Assembly (NCBI GenBank): GCA_964023205.1 | Contig: OZ026833.1 | Location: forward strand, 37,550,366-37,614,365 | Length of the DNA stretch: 64,000 nt | Direction: 5' to 3' | Source: Lutraria lutraria | Taxonomy: Eukaryota > Mollusca > Bivalvia > Venerida > Mactridae | The notes under the pieces: generated by a model | Database searches by the model: none | Told to the model about the DNA's origin: nothing | The model's input: the letters and a program-made list of their open reading frames with translations, nothing else | Translations under genes and position numbers: made by a program | Part shown: positions 35,275 to 47,640 of the stretch, one piece after another | Layout of the letters: each line of letters begins with the position of its first letter | Numbering within the stretch: the stretch's first letter is position 1

Positions 35275-36221
35275 CGCCTTCGAAACCAAACAGTGGATAA
35301 ATAAGAAAGGCCAAACTAAATCACAATAATATGTTTGCACAAAAACTCCTTTCCTCTCCATTGTCATCGAAATCATGGTGGCCTTGTCTCAAATCATTCA
35401 TCTCTTCCAAATCAAGTTCATCCTTGCTTCACTGCAAGATGGTGATAACACTGTGGGAGATGAAATCACCAAAGCAAAGCTTCTGAATAACATTTGTGGG
35501 GATCAAACCCTTCTTGATGAATTAGGTGCTCAAACTCTGTAAAATGATGTTAATGACATCAGTCTTGTCTTTGACTACATAACAATTACAACCTCTAAGA
35601 CAGGATATCATAAAATTTGATATGTCCACTCCTCTGTCTGACCAGTCCCTGTCCTCTTCTGTTTTTTCTAGCTCATGGATAGACACTTTTGTCACTCCTG
35701 GAAGCCATTCTCATGTTGGCAATTATCAACCTATACCTCTACTCTGTACCATAGGGAATATCCTTGAAGGTTAGTCCACAAACATACCTTAAACCACAAT
35801 AACAACAATGTTCTTCTCACCCTGCTTGAAATCAGTCTTAGTACTGGGTGACATAATGGTTAACCAACTGACTTATCTATACAACTTCTTCACTGAGGCT
35901 GTTGATTCAAGAGACTGTGTCTGGCATTGTGGCCTCCTCTTCAGACTCAAACATTTTGGGATTTCTGGCAGTCTTTATAATTGGTTCTCATCTTATCTAA
36001 GTGGCAGACAGCAAATTGTTGTTCTGCCTGATGCTCAATCAAAATGGAATGATATTAAAGCTGGGATTTCACAGGAGTCAGTTTTGGGCCCCCTCCTTTT
36101 CTTGAAATTTATCGATGACTTTGTTTCTGACATCAGGGCAAACATTCCTATATTTGCAGATGACACAAGCCTTTACATAGTTGTCAGGGTTCCATTAACT
36201 GCTTCACAAACACTGAATTAA
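35275..36221 (+). pseudogene. Reverse-transcriptase fragment, array unit 1
   Basis: The longest frame (35,808-36,221) reads GLLFRLKHFGISGSLYNWFS, SYLSGRQQIVVLPD, VLGPLLFLKFIDDF and FADDTSLY. These are palm motifs of a CR1/Jockey-like non-LTR reverse transcriptase with both catalytic aspartates of FADD. Upstream, frames with stops carry the fingers region (VNDIS, CWQLSTY in a shifted frame). The usual GVPQGS is GISQES here. No endonuclease and no C-terminus. It is the most diverged unit but has the longest readable palm. Confidence 0.8.
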
Positions 36222-37349
36222 TTTTTTTTATTTTAATAGCTTCATTTTTTAGGAGGTGAATTTGGATTTTTATACATTTTTGTTTCTTAATTACAAACAC
36301 CTCATGAAGATAACATTTTAGTACCCTTATTTTAACGTAAATTGTAGATTTTGTAAAGCTAAGGAAAAATCAACTGCCTAAATATTTCTACAAAACTTTG
36401 ATTATTCCAGTAGTTCTATTAGGTAAAATGTCTTGAATTGACATGAATTGTAATTATATTTTTGTCATATATTGTAATTGTAGGCTACTTTAATAAAGTT
36501 ATAGTTATGCCCCTATTTCAAAGAAATAGGGGTATATATTGCTGGTTTGCTCATGTCCGTCTTTTTGCTCGTTGGTAATCAAACCTTGTCTGGCCAATTC
36601 GACTGTTTTGGCCTCTTAGGTCTTCATTTGGTTTGAAGGTTGGTCAAATACAGATAGATGACCCCTGTTGATAAGGTCTATCAATAGGTCAAAGGTCGAC
36701 TATCCATTGCTCTTTAGGGGGCATTGGTGTTTCACAAACACCTCATTAAGTGAGCGTTTTCGTGCCCTTATTTTAACTTTAGATGTATCAAATAACTTAA
36801 AATAACATGGGTAGTTGATTTTTCTGAGCTTTATCCTCTACTAGTATTTTTACAAAACTTTATTCTTATCCTAGCAGTTATTTCTATTAGGTAAAATGTC
36901 TTGAATTGACATGAATTATATTTATATTTTTGTGATATTTTTGTTATTGTAGGGTTATCTTTTAAAGTTCTAGTTATGCCCCCACTTTGAAGAAATGGGG
37001 GTATATATTGCTGGTTTGCTCATGTCCGTCTTTTTTGCTCGTTGGTAATCAAACCTTGTCCGGCCAATTCGACTGTTTTGGCCACTTAGGTCTTCACTTG
37101 GTTTGAAGGTTGGTTAAATATAGATAGATGACCCAGGTTGATAAGGTCTATCAATAGGTCAAAGGTCAACTATCCATTTGCCCTTTCGGGGGCATTGATG
37201 TTTCACAAACACCTTATTAAGTGAGCGTTTTAATACCATTATTTTATCTAAGATATATCAAATAACTTAAAAAACTTAGGTAGTTTATTTTTCTTAAGTT
37301 TATAGAAAAATAAATCTAAGGAAAGATTGACTGCCTAACTTATTTTTAC

Positions 37350-38301
37350 GCCTTCGAAACCAAACTGTTGATGAAATAAGAAAAGCCAAACTAAATCACA
37401 ATAATATGTTAGTACAAAAACTCCTTTCCTCTCCATCGTCTTGGTAATCATTGTGAACTTGTCTCAAATCTTTCATCTCGTCCAAATCGAGTTCATCCTA
37501 ATGCTTCACTGCAAGATAGTGATAACCCTGTGGCAGATTAAATCGCCAAAGCAAACCTTCTAAATAACATTTGTCGGGATCAAACCTTTCTTGATGAATA
37601 ATTAGGTGCTCGAACTCTGCAAAATGATGTGAATGACATCAGTCCTGTCTTGGACCACATTACAATTACAACCTCTAAGATAGAGGATATTATAAAATTT
37701 GAACTGTCCTCTCCTCTGTGTAACTTTCTTTACCAGTCTCTGTCCTCTTCTGATTTTCCTTGCTCATGCAAAGATGCTTTTGTCACTCCTGGACGCCATT
37801 CTCATGTTGGCAATTGTCAACCTATATCTCTACTCTGTACCATATGGAAAGTCCTCAAAAGGGTAGTCCACAGGCATACTTAAACACAATATTGACAATG
37901 ATCTTCTCACTCTGCTTTAAATCAGGCTTTGTACCTGGTGACTCAACAGTTAACCAACTGGCCTATCCATACAACTTCTTCACTGAGGCTGTCGATTCCA
38001 GAGCTGTATTCTGCGACATAAGAAAGGCTTTGAGCGTGTCACGCTTCATGCTTTCCTCTTCAGGCTCAAACATTTTGGGACTTTTGGCAGTCTTTTTAAT
38101 TGATTCTCATCTTATCTAAGTGACAGACAGCTAACTGTTGTTCTGCCTGATGTTCAAACAAAATGTAATGATGTTAAAGCTGGGACTCCACAGGAGTCAG
38201 TTTTGGGCCCCCTCATTTCCTTGATATGTCTCCATGACATTGTTTCTGACATCAGGGTAAATGTCCATCTATTTGCAGATGACACAAATTATACATCTTG
38301 A
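37350..38301 (+). pseudogene. Reverse-transcriptase fragment, array unit 2
   Basis: A frame at 37,629-37,883 reads NDISPVLDHITITTS...NCQPISLLCTIWKVL, the fingers region of a non-LTR reverse transcriptase. Overlapping shifted frames carry the following segments. The palm reads FADDTNYTS and then a stop, so all units 2-5 end just after the catalytic motif. Differs from unit 3 by, for example, CKD versus WKD and VLKR versus VLER. Confidence 0.8.
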
Positions 38302-39443
38302 ATAAATTTTGTTCCATTTATTGGTTCATTTTTAGGAGGTGAATTTTGATTTTTCTAAATTTTTGTTTCTTAATTACAAACACCTCATTAAGATAACATT
38401 TTTGTACCCCTGTTTTAACTTAATTTGTAGATTTGATAAAGCTAAGGAAAAATCAACTGCCTAAATGTTTCTTCAAAACTTTCTTCTACAGAAGTAGTTA
38501 TTTCTATTAGGTAAAATGTCTTGAATTCACATGAATTGTATTTAGTTTTTGTCATATTTTTGTAATTGTAGGGTTCATTTTTGAAACTTCTAGTTATGCC
38601 CCCACTTCAAAGAAATGTGGGTATATATTGCTGATTTGCTCATGTCCGTCTTTTTTGCTCGTTGGGAATCAAACCTTGTCCGGCCAATTCGACTGTGTTG
38701 GCCCCTTAGGTCTTTACTTGGTTTGAAGGTTGGTCAAATACAGATAGATGACCCCTGTTGATAAGGTCTATCAATAGGTCAAAGGTTGACTATCCATTTG
38801 CCTTTTAGTGGGCATTGGTGTTTCACAAACACCTCATTAAGTGAGCGTTTAGTACCCTTATTTTAACTTAAGATATATAAAAAAAATTAAAAGAAAACAT
38901 AGGTAGTTGATTTTTCTGAGCTTTATTCTCTACAAGTATTTTTACAAAACTTTATTCTTATCCCAGCAGTTACAATGTATTTCTATTAGGTAAAATGTCT
39001 TGAATTGATTTGCATGTATGTTTTTGTCATATTTTTGTAATTGTAGGGTTCATTTTTTTCAAGTTCTAGTTATGCCCCCACTTCAAAGAAATGTGGGTAT
39101 ATATTGCTGGTTTGCTCATGTCCGTCTTTTTTGCTCGTTGGTAATCAAACCTTGTCCGGCCAATTCGACTGTGTTGGCCACGTAGGTCTTTACTTGGTTT
39201 GAAGGTTGGTCAAATACAGATAGATGACCCCTGTTGATAAGGTCTATCAATAGGTCAAAGGTCAACTATCCATTTGCCCTTTCGGGGGCATTGGTGTTTC
39301 ACAAACACCTTATTAAGTGAGCGTTTTAGTACCATTATTTTATCTAATATATATCAAATAACTTAAAAACTTAGGTAGTTTATTTTTCTTAAGTTTATAG
39401 AAAAATAAATCTAAGGAAAGATTGACTGCCTAACTTATTTTTA

Positions 39444-40396
39444 CGCCTTCGAAACCAAACTGTTGATGAAATAAGAAAAGCCAAACTAAATCACAATAAT
39501 ATGTTAGTACAAAAACTCCTTTCCTCTCCATCGTCTTGGTAATCATTGTGAACTTGTCTCAAATCTTTCATCTCCTCCAAATCGAGTTCATCCTAATGCT
39601 TCACTGCAAGATAGTGATAACCCTGTGGCAGATTAAATCGCCAAAGCAAACCTTCTAAATAACATTTGTCGGGATCAAACCTTTCTTGATGAATAATTAG
39701 GTGCTCGAACTCTGCAAAATGATGTGAATGACATCAGTCCTGTCTTGGACCACATTACAATTACAACCTCTAAGATAGAGGATATTATAAAATTTGAACT
39801 GTCCTCTCCTCTGTGTAACTTTCTTTACCAGTCTCTGTCCTCTTCTGATTTTCCTTGCTCATGGAAAGATGCTTTTGTCACTCCTGGACGCCATTCTCAT
39901 GTTGGCAATTGTCAACCTATATCTCTACTCTGTACCATATGGAAAGTCCTTGAAAGGGTAGTCCACAGGCATACTTAAACACAATATTGACAATGATCTT
40001 CTCACTTTGATTTAAATCAGGCTTTGTACCTGGTGACTCAACAGTTAACCAACTGACCTATCCATACAACTTCTTCACTGAGGCTGTCGATTCCAGAGCT
40101 TTATTCTGCGACATAAGAAAGGCTTTGAGCGTGTCACGCTTCATGCTTTCCTCTTCAGGCTCGAACATTTTGGGACTTTTGGCAGTCTTTTTAATTGGTT
40201 CTCATCTTATCTAAGTGACAGACAGCTAACTGTTGTTCTGCCTGATGTTCAAACAAAATGTAATGATGTTAAAACTGGGACTCCACAGGGGTCAGTTTTG
40301 GGCCCCCTCATTTCCTTGATATTTATCCATGACATTGTTTCTGACATCAGGGTAAATGTCCATCTATTTGCAGATGACACAAATTATACATCTTGA
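39444..40396 (+). pseudogene. Reverse-transcriptase fragment, array unit 3
   Basis: Same layout as unit 2 with the frame 39,724-39,978 (NDISPVLDH...FPCSWKDAFVTPG). It keeps 'gaggatattataaaattt', which units 4 and 5 have shortened by three bases. It shares with 4 and 5 'ccacaggggtcag' in the palm and 'tttgatttaaatcagg'. Confidence 0.8.
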
Positions 40397-41535
40397 ATAA
40401 ATTTTGTTCCATTTATTGGTTCATTTTTAGGAGGTGAATTTTGATTTTTCTAAATTTTTGTTTCTTGATTACAAACAGCTCATTAAGATAGCATTTTTGT
40501 ACCCCTGTTTTAAGTTAATTTGTAGATTTGATAAAGCTAAGGAAAAATCAACTGCCTAAATATTTCTACAAAACTTTCTTCTAACGCAAGTAGTTATTTC
40601 TATTAGGTAAAATGTCTTGAATTCACATGAATTGTATTTAGTTTTTGTCATATTTTTGTAATTGTAGGGTTCATTTTTAATGTTCTAGTTATGCCCCCAC
40701 TTCAAAGAAATGTGGGTATATATTGCTGGTTTGCTCATGTCCGTCTTCTTTGCTCGTTGGTCATCAAACCTTGTCCGGCCAATTCGACTGTGTTGGCCAC
40801 TTAGGTCTTTACTTGGTTTGAAGGTTGGTCAAATACAGATAGATGACCCCTGTTGATAAGGTCTATCAATAGGTCAAAGGTTGACTATCCATTTGCCCTT
40901 TCGGGGGCATTGGTGTTTCACAAACACCTCATTAAGTGAGCGTTTAGTACCCTTATTTTAACTTACGATATATAAAATAACTTAAAAAAAAACATAGGTA
41001 GTTGATTTTTCTGAGCTTTATTCTCTACAAGTATTTTTACAAAACTTTATTCTTATCCCAGCAGTTATTTCTATTAGGTAAAATGTCTTGAATTAAATTG
41101 ATTTGTATGTATGTTTTTGTCATATTTTTGTAATTGTAGGGTCATTTTTTTAAAGTTCTAGTTATGCCCCCACTTCAAAGAAATGTGGGTATATATTGCT
41201 GGTTTGCTCATGTCCGTCTTTTTTGCTCGTTGGTAATCAAACCTTGTCCGGCCAATTCGACTGTGTTGGCCACTTAGGTCTTTACTTGGTTTGAAGGTTG
41301 GTCAAATACAGATAGATGACCCCTGTTGATAAGGTCTATCAATAGGTCAAAGGTCAACTATCCATTTGCCCTTTCGGGGGCATTGGTGTTTCACAAACAC
41401 CTTATTAAGTGAGCGTTTTAGTACCATTATTTTATCTAATATATATCAAATAACTTAAAAACTTAGGTAGTTTATTTTTCTTAAGTTTATAGAAAAATAA
41501 ATCTAAGGAAAGATTGACTGCCTAACTTATTTTTA

Positions 41536-42485
41536 CGCCTTCGAAACCAAACTGTTGATGAAATAAGAAAAGCCAAACTAAATCACAATAATATGTTAGT
41601 ACAAAAACTCCTTTCCTCTCCATCGTCTTGGTAATCATTGTGAACTTGTCTCAAATCTTTCATCTCCTCCAAATCGAGTTCATCCTAATGCTTCACTGCA
41701 AGATAGTGATAACCCTGTGGCAGATTAAATCGCCAAAGCAAACCTTCTAAATAACATTTGTCGGGATCAAACCTTTCTTGATGAATAATTAGGTGCTCGA
41801 ACTCTGCAAAATGATGTGAATGACATCAGTCCTGTCTTGGACCACATTACAATTACAACCTCTAAGATAGAGGATATAAAATTTGAACTGTCCTCTCCTC
41901 TGTGTAACTTTCTTTACCAGTCTCTGTCCTCTTCTGATTTTCCTTGCTCATGGAAAGATGCTTTTGTCACTCCTGGACGCCATTCTCATGTTGGCAATTG
42001 TCAACCTATATCTCTACTCTGTACCATATGGAAAGTCCTTGAAAGGGTAGTCCACAGGCATACTTAAACACAATATTGACAATGATCTTCTCACTTTGAT
42101 TTAAATCAGGCTTTGTACCTGGTGACTCAACAGTTAACCAACTGACCTATCCATACAACTTCTTCACTGAGGCTGTCGATTCCAGAGCTTTATTCTGCGA
42201 CATAAGAAAGGCTTTGAGCGTGTCACGCTTCATGCTTTCTTCTTCAGGCTCGAACATTTTGGGACTTTTGGCAGTCTTTTTAATTGGTTCTCATCTTATC
42301 TAAGTGACAGACAGCTAACTGTTGTTCTGCCTGATGTTCAAACAAAATGTAATGATGTTAAAACTGGGACTCCACAGGGGTCAGTTTTGGGCCCCCTCAT
42401 TTCCTTGATATTTATCCATGACATTGTTTCTGACATCAGGGTAAATGTCCATCTATTTGCAGATGACACAAATTATACATCTTGA
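41536..42485 (+). pseudogene. Reverse-transcriptase fragment, array unit 4
   Basis: Almost identical to units 3 and 5. It has the in-frame 3-base loss (one Ile fewer in the frame 41,816-42,067) shared with unit 5, and a private change in 'gctttcttcttcaggctc' near 42,235. Confidence 0.8.
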
Positions 42486-43624
42486 ATAAATTTTGTTCCA
42501 TTTATTGGTTCATTTTTAGGAGGTGAATTTTGATTTTTCTAAATTTTTGTTTCTTGATTACAAACAGCTCATTAAGATAGCATTTTTGTACCCCTGTTTT
42601 AAGTTAATTTGTAGATTTGATAAAGCTAAGGAAAAATCAACTGCCTAAATATTTCTACAAAACTTTCTTCTAACGCAAGTAGTTATTTCTATTAGGTAAA
42701 ATGTCTTGAATTCACATGAATTGTATTTAGTTTTTGTCATATTTTTGTAATTGTAGGGTTCATTTTTAATGTTCTAGTTATGCCCCCACTTCAAAGAAAT
42801 GTGGGTATATATTGCTGGTTTGCTCATGTCCGTCTTCTTTGCTCGTTGGTCATCAAACCTTGTCCGGCCAATTCGACTGTGTTGGCCACTTAGGTCTTTA
42901 CTTGGTTTGAAGGTTGGTCAAATACAGATAGATGACCCCTGTTGATAAGGTCTATCAATAGGTCAAAGGTTGACTATCCATTTGCCCTTTCGGGGGCATT
43001 GGTGTTTCACAAACACCTCATTAAGTGAGCGTTTAGTACCCTTATTTTAACTTACGATATATAAAATAACTTAAAAAAAACCATAGGTAGTTGATTTTTC
43101 TGAGCTTTATTCTCTACAAGTATTTTTACAAAACTTTATTCTTATCCCAGCAGTTATTTCTATTAGGTAAAATGTCTTGAATTAAATTGATTTGTATGTA
43201 TGTTTTTGTCATATTTTTGTAATTGTAGGGTCATTTTTTTAAAGTTCTAGTTATGCCCCCACTTCAAAGAAATGTGGGTATATATTGCTGGTTTGCTCAT
43301 GTCCGTCTTTTTTGCTCGTTGGTAATCAAACCTTGTCCGGCCAATTCGACTGTGTTGGCCACTTAGGTCTTTACTTGGTTTGAAGGTTGGTCAAATACAG
43401 ATAGATGACCCCTGTTGATAAGGTCTATCAATAGGTCAAAGGTCAACTATCCATTTGCCCTTTCGGGGGCATTGGTGTTTCACAAACACCTTATTAAGTG
43501 AGCGTTTTAGTACCATTATTTTATCTAATATATATCAAATAACTTAAAAACTTAGGTAGTTTATTTTTCTTAAGTTTATAGAAAAATAAATCTAAGGAAA
43601 GATTGACTGCCTAACTTATTTTTA

Positions 43625-44574
43625 CGCCTTCGAAACCAAACTGTTGATGAAATAAGAAAAGCCAAACTAAATCACAATAATATGTTAGTACAAAAACTCC
43701 TTTCCTCTCCATCGTCTTGGTAATCATTGTGAACTTGTCTCAAATCTTTCATCTCCTCCAAATCGAGTTCATCCTAATGCTTCACTGCAAGATAGTGATA
43801 ACCCTGTGGCAGATTAAATCGCCAAAGCAAACCTTCTAAATAACATTTGTCGGGATCAAACCTTTCTTGATGAATAATTAGGTGCTCGAACTCTGCAAAA
43901 TGATGTGAATGACATCAGTCCTGTCTTGGACCACATTACAATTACAACCTCTAAGATAGAGGATATAAAATTTGAACTGTCCTCTCCTCTGTGTAACTTT
44001 CTTTACCAGTCTCTGTCCTCTTCTGATTTTCCTTGCTCATGGAAAGATGCTTTTGTCACTCCTGGACGCCATTCTCATGTTGGCAATTGTCAACCTATAT
44101 CTCTACTCTGTACCATATGGAAAGTCCTTGAAAGGGTAGTCCACAGGCATACTTAAACACAATATTGACAATGATCTTCTCACTTTGATTTAAATCAGGC
44201 TTTGTACCTGGTGACTCAACAGTTAACCAACTGACCTATCCATACAACTTCTTCACTGAGGCTGTCGATTCCAGAGCTTTATTCTGCGACATAAGAAAGG
44301 CTTTGAGCGTGTCACGCTTCATGCTTTCCTCTTCAGGCTCGAACATTTTGGGACTTTTGGCAGTCTTTTTAATTGGTTCTCATCTTATCTAAGTGACAGA
44401 CAGCTAACTGTTGTTCTGCCTGATGTTCAAACAAAATGTAATGATGTTAAAACTGGGACTCCACAGGGGTCAGTTTTGGGCCCCCTCATTTCCTTGATAT
44501 TTATCCATGACATTGTTTCTGACATCAGGGTAAATGTCCATCTATTTGCAGATGACACAAATTATACATCTTGA
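43625..44574 (+). pseudogene. Reverse-transcriptase fragment, array unit 5
   Basis: Almost identical to unit 4, including the 3-base loss (frame 43,905-44,156). Private changes include 'ttgttcaattt' after the stop and 'tttcgagggc' at about 45,078 in the first subrepeat. Confidence 0.8.
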
Positions 44575-45600
44575 ATAAATTTTGTTCAATTTATTGGTTC
44601 ATTTTTAGGAGGTGAATTTTGATTTTTCTAAATTTTTGTTTCTTGATTACAAACAGCTCATTAAGATAGCATTTTTGTACCCCTGTTTTAAGTTAATTTG
44701 TAGATTTGATAAAGCTAAGGAAAAATCAACTGCCTAAATATTTCTACAAAACTTTCTTCTAACGCAAGTAGTTATTTCTATTAGGTAAAATGTCTTGAAT
44801 TCACATGAATTGTATTTAGTTTTTGTCATATTTTTGTAATTGTAGGGTTCATTTTTAATGTTCTAGTTATGCCCCCACTTCAAAGAAATGTGGGTATATA
44901 TTGCTGGTTTGCTCATGTCCGTCTTTTTTGCTCGTTGGTCATCAAACCTTGTCCGGCCAATTCGACTGTGTTGGCCACTTAGGTCTTTACTTGGTTTGAA
45001 GGTTGGTCAAATACAGATAGATGACCCCTGTTGATAAGGTCTATCAATAGGTCAAAGGTTGACTATCCATTTGCCCTTTCGAGGGCATTGGTGTTTCACA
45101 AACACCTCATTAAGTGAGCGTTTAGTACCCTTATTTTAACTTACGATATATAAAATAACTTAAAAAAAACCATAGGTAGTTGATTTTTCTGAGCTTTATT
45201 CTCTACAAGTATTTTTACAAAACTTTATTCTTATCCCAGCAGTTATTTCTATTAGGTAAAATGTCTTGAATTAAATTGATTTGTATGTATGTTTTTGTCA
45301 TATTTTTGTAATTGTAGGGTCATTTTTTTAAAGTTCTAGTTATGCCCCCACTTCAAAGAAATGTGGGTATATATTGCTGGTTTGCTCATATCCGTCTTTT
45401 TTGCTCGTTGGTAATCAAACCTTGTCCGGCCAATTCGACTGTGTTGGCCACTTAGGTCTTTACTTGGTTTGAAGGTTGGTCAAATACAGATAGATGACCC
45501 CTGTTGATAAGGTCTATCAATAGGTCAAAGGTCAACTATCCATTTGCCCTTTCGGGGGCATTGGTGTTTCACAAACACCTCATTAAGTGAGCGTTTAAGT
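44575..45600 (+). repeat. Subrepeat pair of array unit 5 (same layout in every unit)
   Basis: Two copies of about 473 bp, with 'tagttatgcccccacttcaaa' at 44,864 and 45,337. The corresponding pairs in other units start near 36,502/36,971, 38,591/39,067, 40,686/41,159 and 42,776/43,248. Each copy contains the hairpin 'cccacttcaaagaaatgtggg', 'ttgctcatgtccgtctt', 'gacccctgttgataagg' and 'gtttcacaaacacc'. These look like an independent mollusc-type repeat captured next to the RT fragment. Confidence 0.8.
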
Positions 45601-45918
45601 ACCCTTATTTTAACTTAAGATGTATAAAGTAACTTAAAAAATTTAGGTAGTTGATATTTCTGAGCTTTATTCCCTACGAGTATTTTTACAAAACATTATT
45701 CTTATCCAAGCAGTTATTTCTATTAGGTAAAATGTTTTGAATTCACATGAATTATATTTATATTTTTGTCATATTTTTGTATTTGTAGGGTTCTTTTCTA
45801 ACGTTCCCACTTCAAAGAAACTTAGGTAGTTTATTTTTCTCAGCTTTATTCTCTTAGGGTATTTTCAGAAAACTTATTCTCATCCCAGCAGTTATTTCTA
45901 TTAGTTACAATGTCATGA

Positions 45919-46778
45919 TTTGTTTAATTATGATATTAGGCATCATTAATTAAGTCAAGGGTTTGATATTCACAATGTCAAAATGCTTTAATGGTACAAC
46001 AGTGTATGGCCTTTCTCCTTCTGGTGGTCTCAGTTTGGTATCTCACTGACTGGATGATATACTGTGTTACCTCCTTGAATGGTCACCTCCAAACTACAGC
46101 CACCTTCCTGTTACAGCCTGTATACTGGCAACCCAGATTGATGTTTTACTCTATTTCCACTCTCTCAACAAAAAGTCACCTCCTGACAACAGCCATTCTT
46201 GTACTTCTCATTGGTGGCTGTTGTAGAGGGATTGCACTGTGCACAGATGAACATTTTTGTTGTATCAATTGTAGCATGGATGGAATCACTGGTATGACCC
46301 GAGACAAGGCATTATGCTCAATAGTGTCTATGTTATTCACAGTGTTAATATCATGCAACAATAATAATATATTAAACATATTCCTACTATTACCAGTACA
46401 GCTGTGTACAAATAACAAACACTTGTTTGTTGCTCACAAGACCATACCAGAACTTTGAAAATGAGCACATCAAGATTATTCAAATTCAATACCACCTTAT
46501 ATAATTACATACTGTATGTAATTATGAATGCATTAATGAATATTTTAGCACTATCAGTTTTGAGATAAACAATTTCTTCTCCAAGCAATCATCAATGTAA
46601 GAGTCTTATGCTGTGTCAGATTTCCACAGACCATGACGTTTTATACAATGTTCTCATACCCCGTCAGCATTAGCAGCTGTTGTAGCACTGCTAGCTGTAA
46701 CTAAGTTTAAATTTGGGGCAACAGAATTTAGCTTACTAAGGATGCACTCTCTAGTCCTGGTGTAACTTAATTTCTGAT
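45919..46778. other. Region with an unsupported 155-codon frame and a possible MITE
   Basis: The plus-strand frame 45,991-46,458 is Leu/Cys/Asn-rich and not recognised. It overlaps words such as 'actgtgttacctcc' (46,059) and 'tagagggattgcactgtg' (46,223) that look like inverted element ends. I treat the frame as accidental and the roughly 46,059-46,242 segment as a possible pogo-type MITE relic. Confidence 0.3.
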
Positions 46779-46880
46779 ATGTTGTTGAGAGGTTGTTGTT
46801 CTAGAGAGGTTAAAAGTCATGTTGTTATTGAACGGAGGTTGTTGCTCAAGAGAGGCTGCTCTGGAGAGGTTGTACTGTAT
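46779..46880. mobile_element. MITE with CAACCTCTCC-type ends, copy 1 (right part)
   Basis: It matches the later copies at 51,287-51,464 and 61,759-61,942 over 'gttgttgagaggttgttg', 'gagaggttaaa', 'gaggttgttgctcaagagagg' and the end 'ctctggagaggttgtactgt'. The left end is not recognisable. Confidence 0.5.
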
Positions 46881-47219
46881 TTTTAAACTGATTTCATGCT
46901 ATCTGTCGTTATTGTTACCTTACCTGATGATATAAGTAATGTTTCTGTTATCTGTGAAGAATTTTCGATGACATTTTGACTAGACAACAATATTCTGTAC
47001 ACAGCCTCTAAATCTTGAGTTGAGCTAAGTTGAGCTTTCTCTTGCCTCGTCATCTTTCCCAGTACCTATTAATTCTGACATGTTTATCAATGTACTTTTT
47101 CATTACACATACCTACTACCTGAACAACCCTCATAGTTTCAGTAAATGCATCTGAACAAAATTTGTTTCTTACGTCTTGTATCAGACTCAGTGTTCCAAC
47201 CCTTTCAGGCTTGGATGAA

Positions 47220-47640
47220 TACTGATCTTACCTCACCCGTTTCCAGAGGTGAAACTTCTGGAGATGTGAACAATGAACTAATCTCACCCACTTCAAGGGC
47301 CCAACCTCACCAGTACCTGAGAGTAATAACGCTGATCCCTTCCCACACATTTCCAGGAGTGTGAACACTTGCCCACCCACTTTCAGAGGTGTGGACAATA
47401 TACTAACCTCACCCACTCTAGGGATGTGAATACAAACCCAACCTCACATGTTTTGGGGGGTATGAACGCTGACCCCTTCCCACCCATTTCCAGGGGGGGT
47501 GAACACTTGCCCACCCCACCCCTGGGGTTGTGAATGTTGATTTAACCTCACATGCCTTCAGTTATTTGAGTGCTCTATCCCTTCCAATTCCGACAAAACC
47601 ACGCCCACTTCCGGGGGGGATGTAAACTGTCTTAACCCTT
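47220..47640. repeat. CCCACCC/TTTCCAGG-type minisatellite
   Basis: Phrases such as 'gctgatcccttcccacacatttccagg...gtgaacacttgcccaccc' (47,331) and 'gctgaccccttcccacccatttccagg...gtgaacacttgcccacc' (47,469) repeat with a period of about 139. Shorter sub-periods ('cctcaccc...gaggtgtg') occur inside. The C/G strand asymmetry is strong. No gene. Confidence 0.6.

Larger units (their letters stand above)
35275..45918 (+). repeat. Tandem array of five ~2.09-kb units (RT fragment + subrepeats)
   Basis: The word 'cgccttcgaaaccaaac' opens units at 35,275, 37,350, 39,444, 41,536 and 43,625, giving spacings of about 2,075, 2,094, 2,092 and 2,089. Each unit holds about 950 bp of broken reverse-transcriptase sequence. 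This is followed by two ~473-bp subrepeats containing 'tagttatgcccccacttcaaagaaa' and 'ttgctcatgtccgtctt', and then a partial third. Units 3, 4 and 5 are almost identical; unit 1 is clearly diverged. The array ends in diverged subrepeat sequence by about 45,918. It makes up about one sixth of the window. Confidence 0.9.

Noticed and set aside
35275..45918. CRISPR-like or gene-cluster reading of the regular repeats
   Set aside because: The units are 2.09 kb with broken reverse transcriptase and no short repeat-spacer pattern.
45991..46458. 155-codon frame, hydrophobic stretches
   Set aside because: It overlaps probable MITE ends, shows no family signature and has low-complexity Asn/Leu runs. 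No support as a membrane protein gene.
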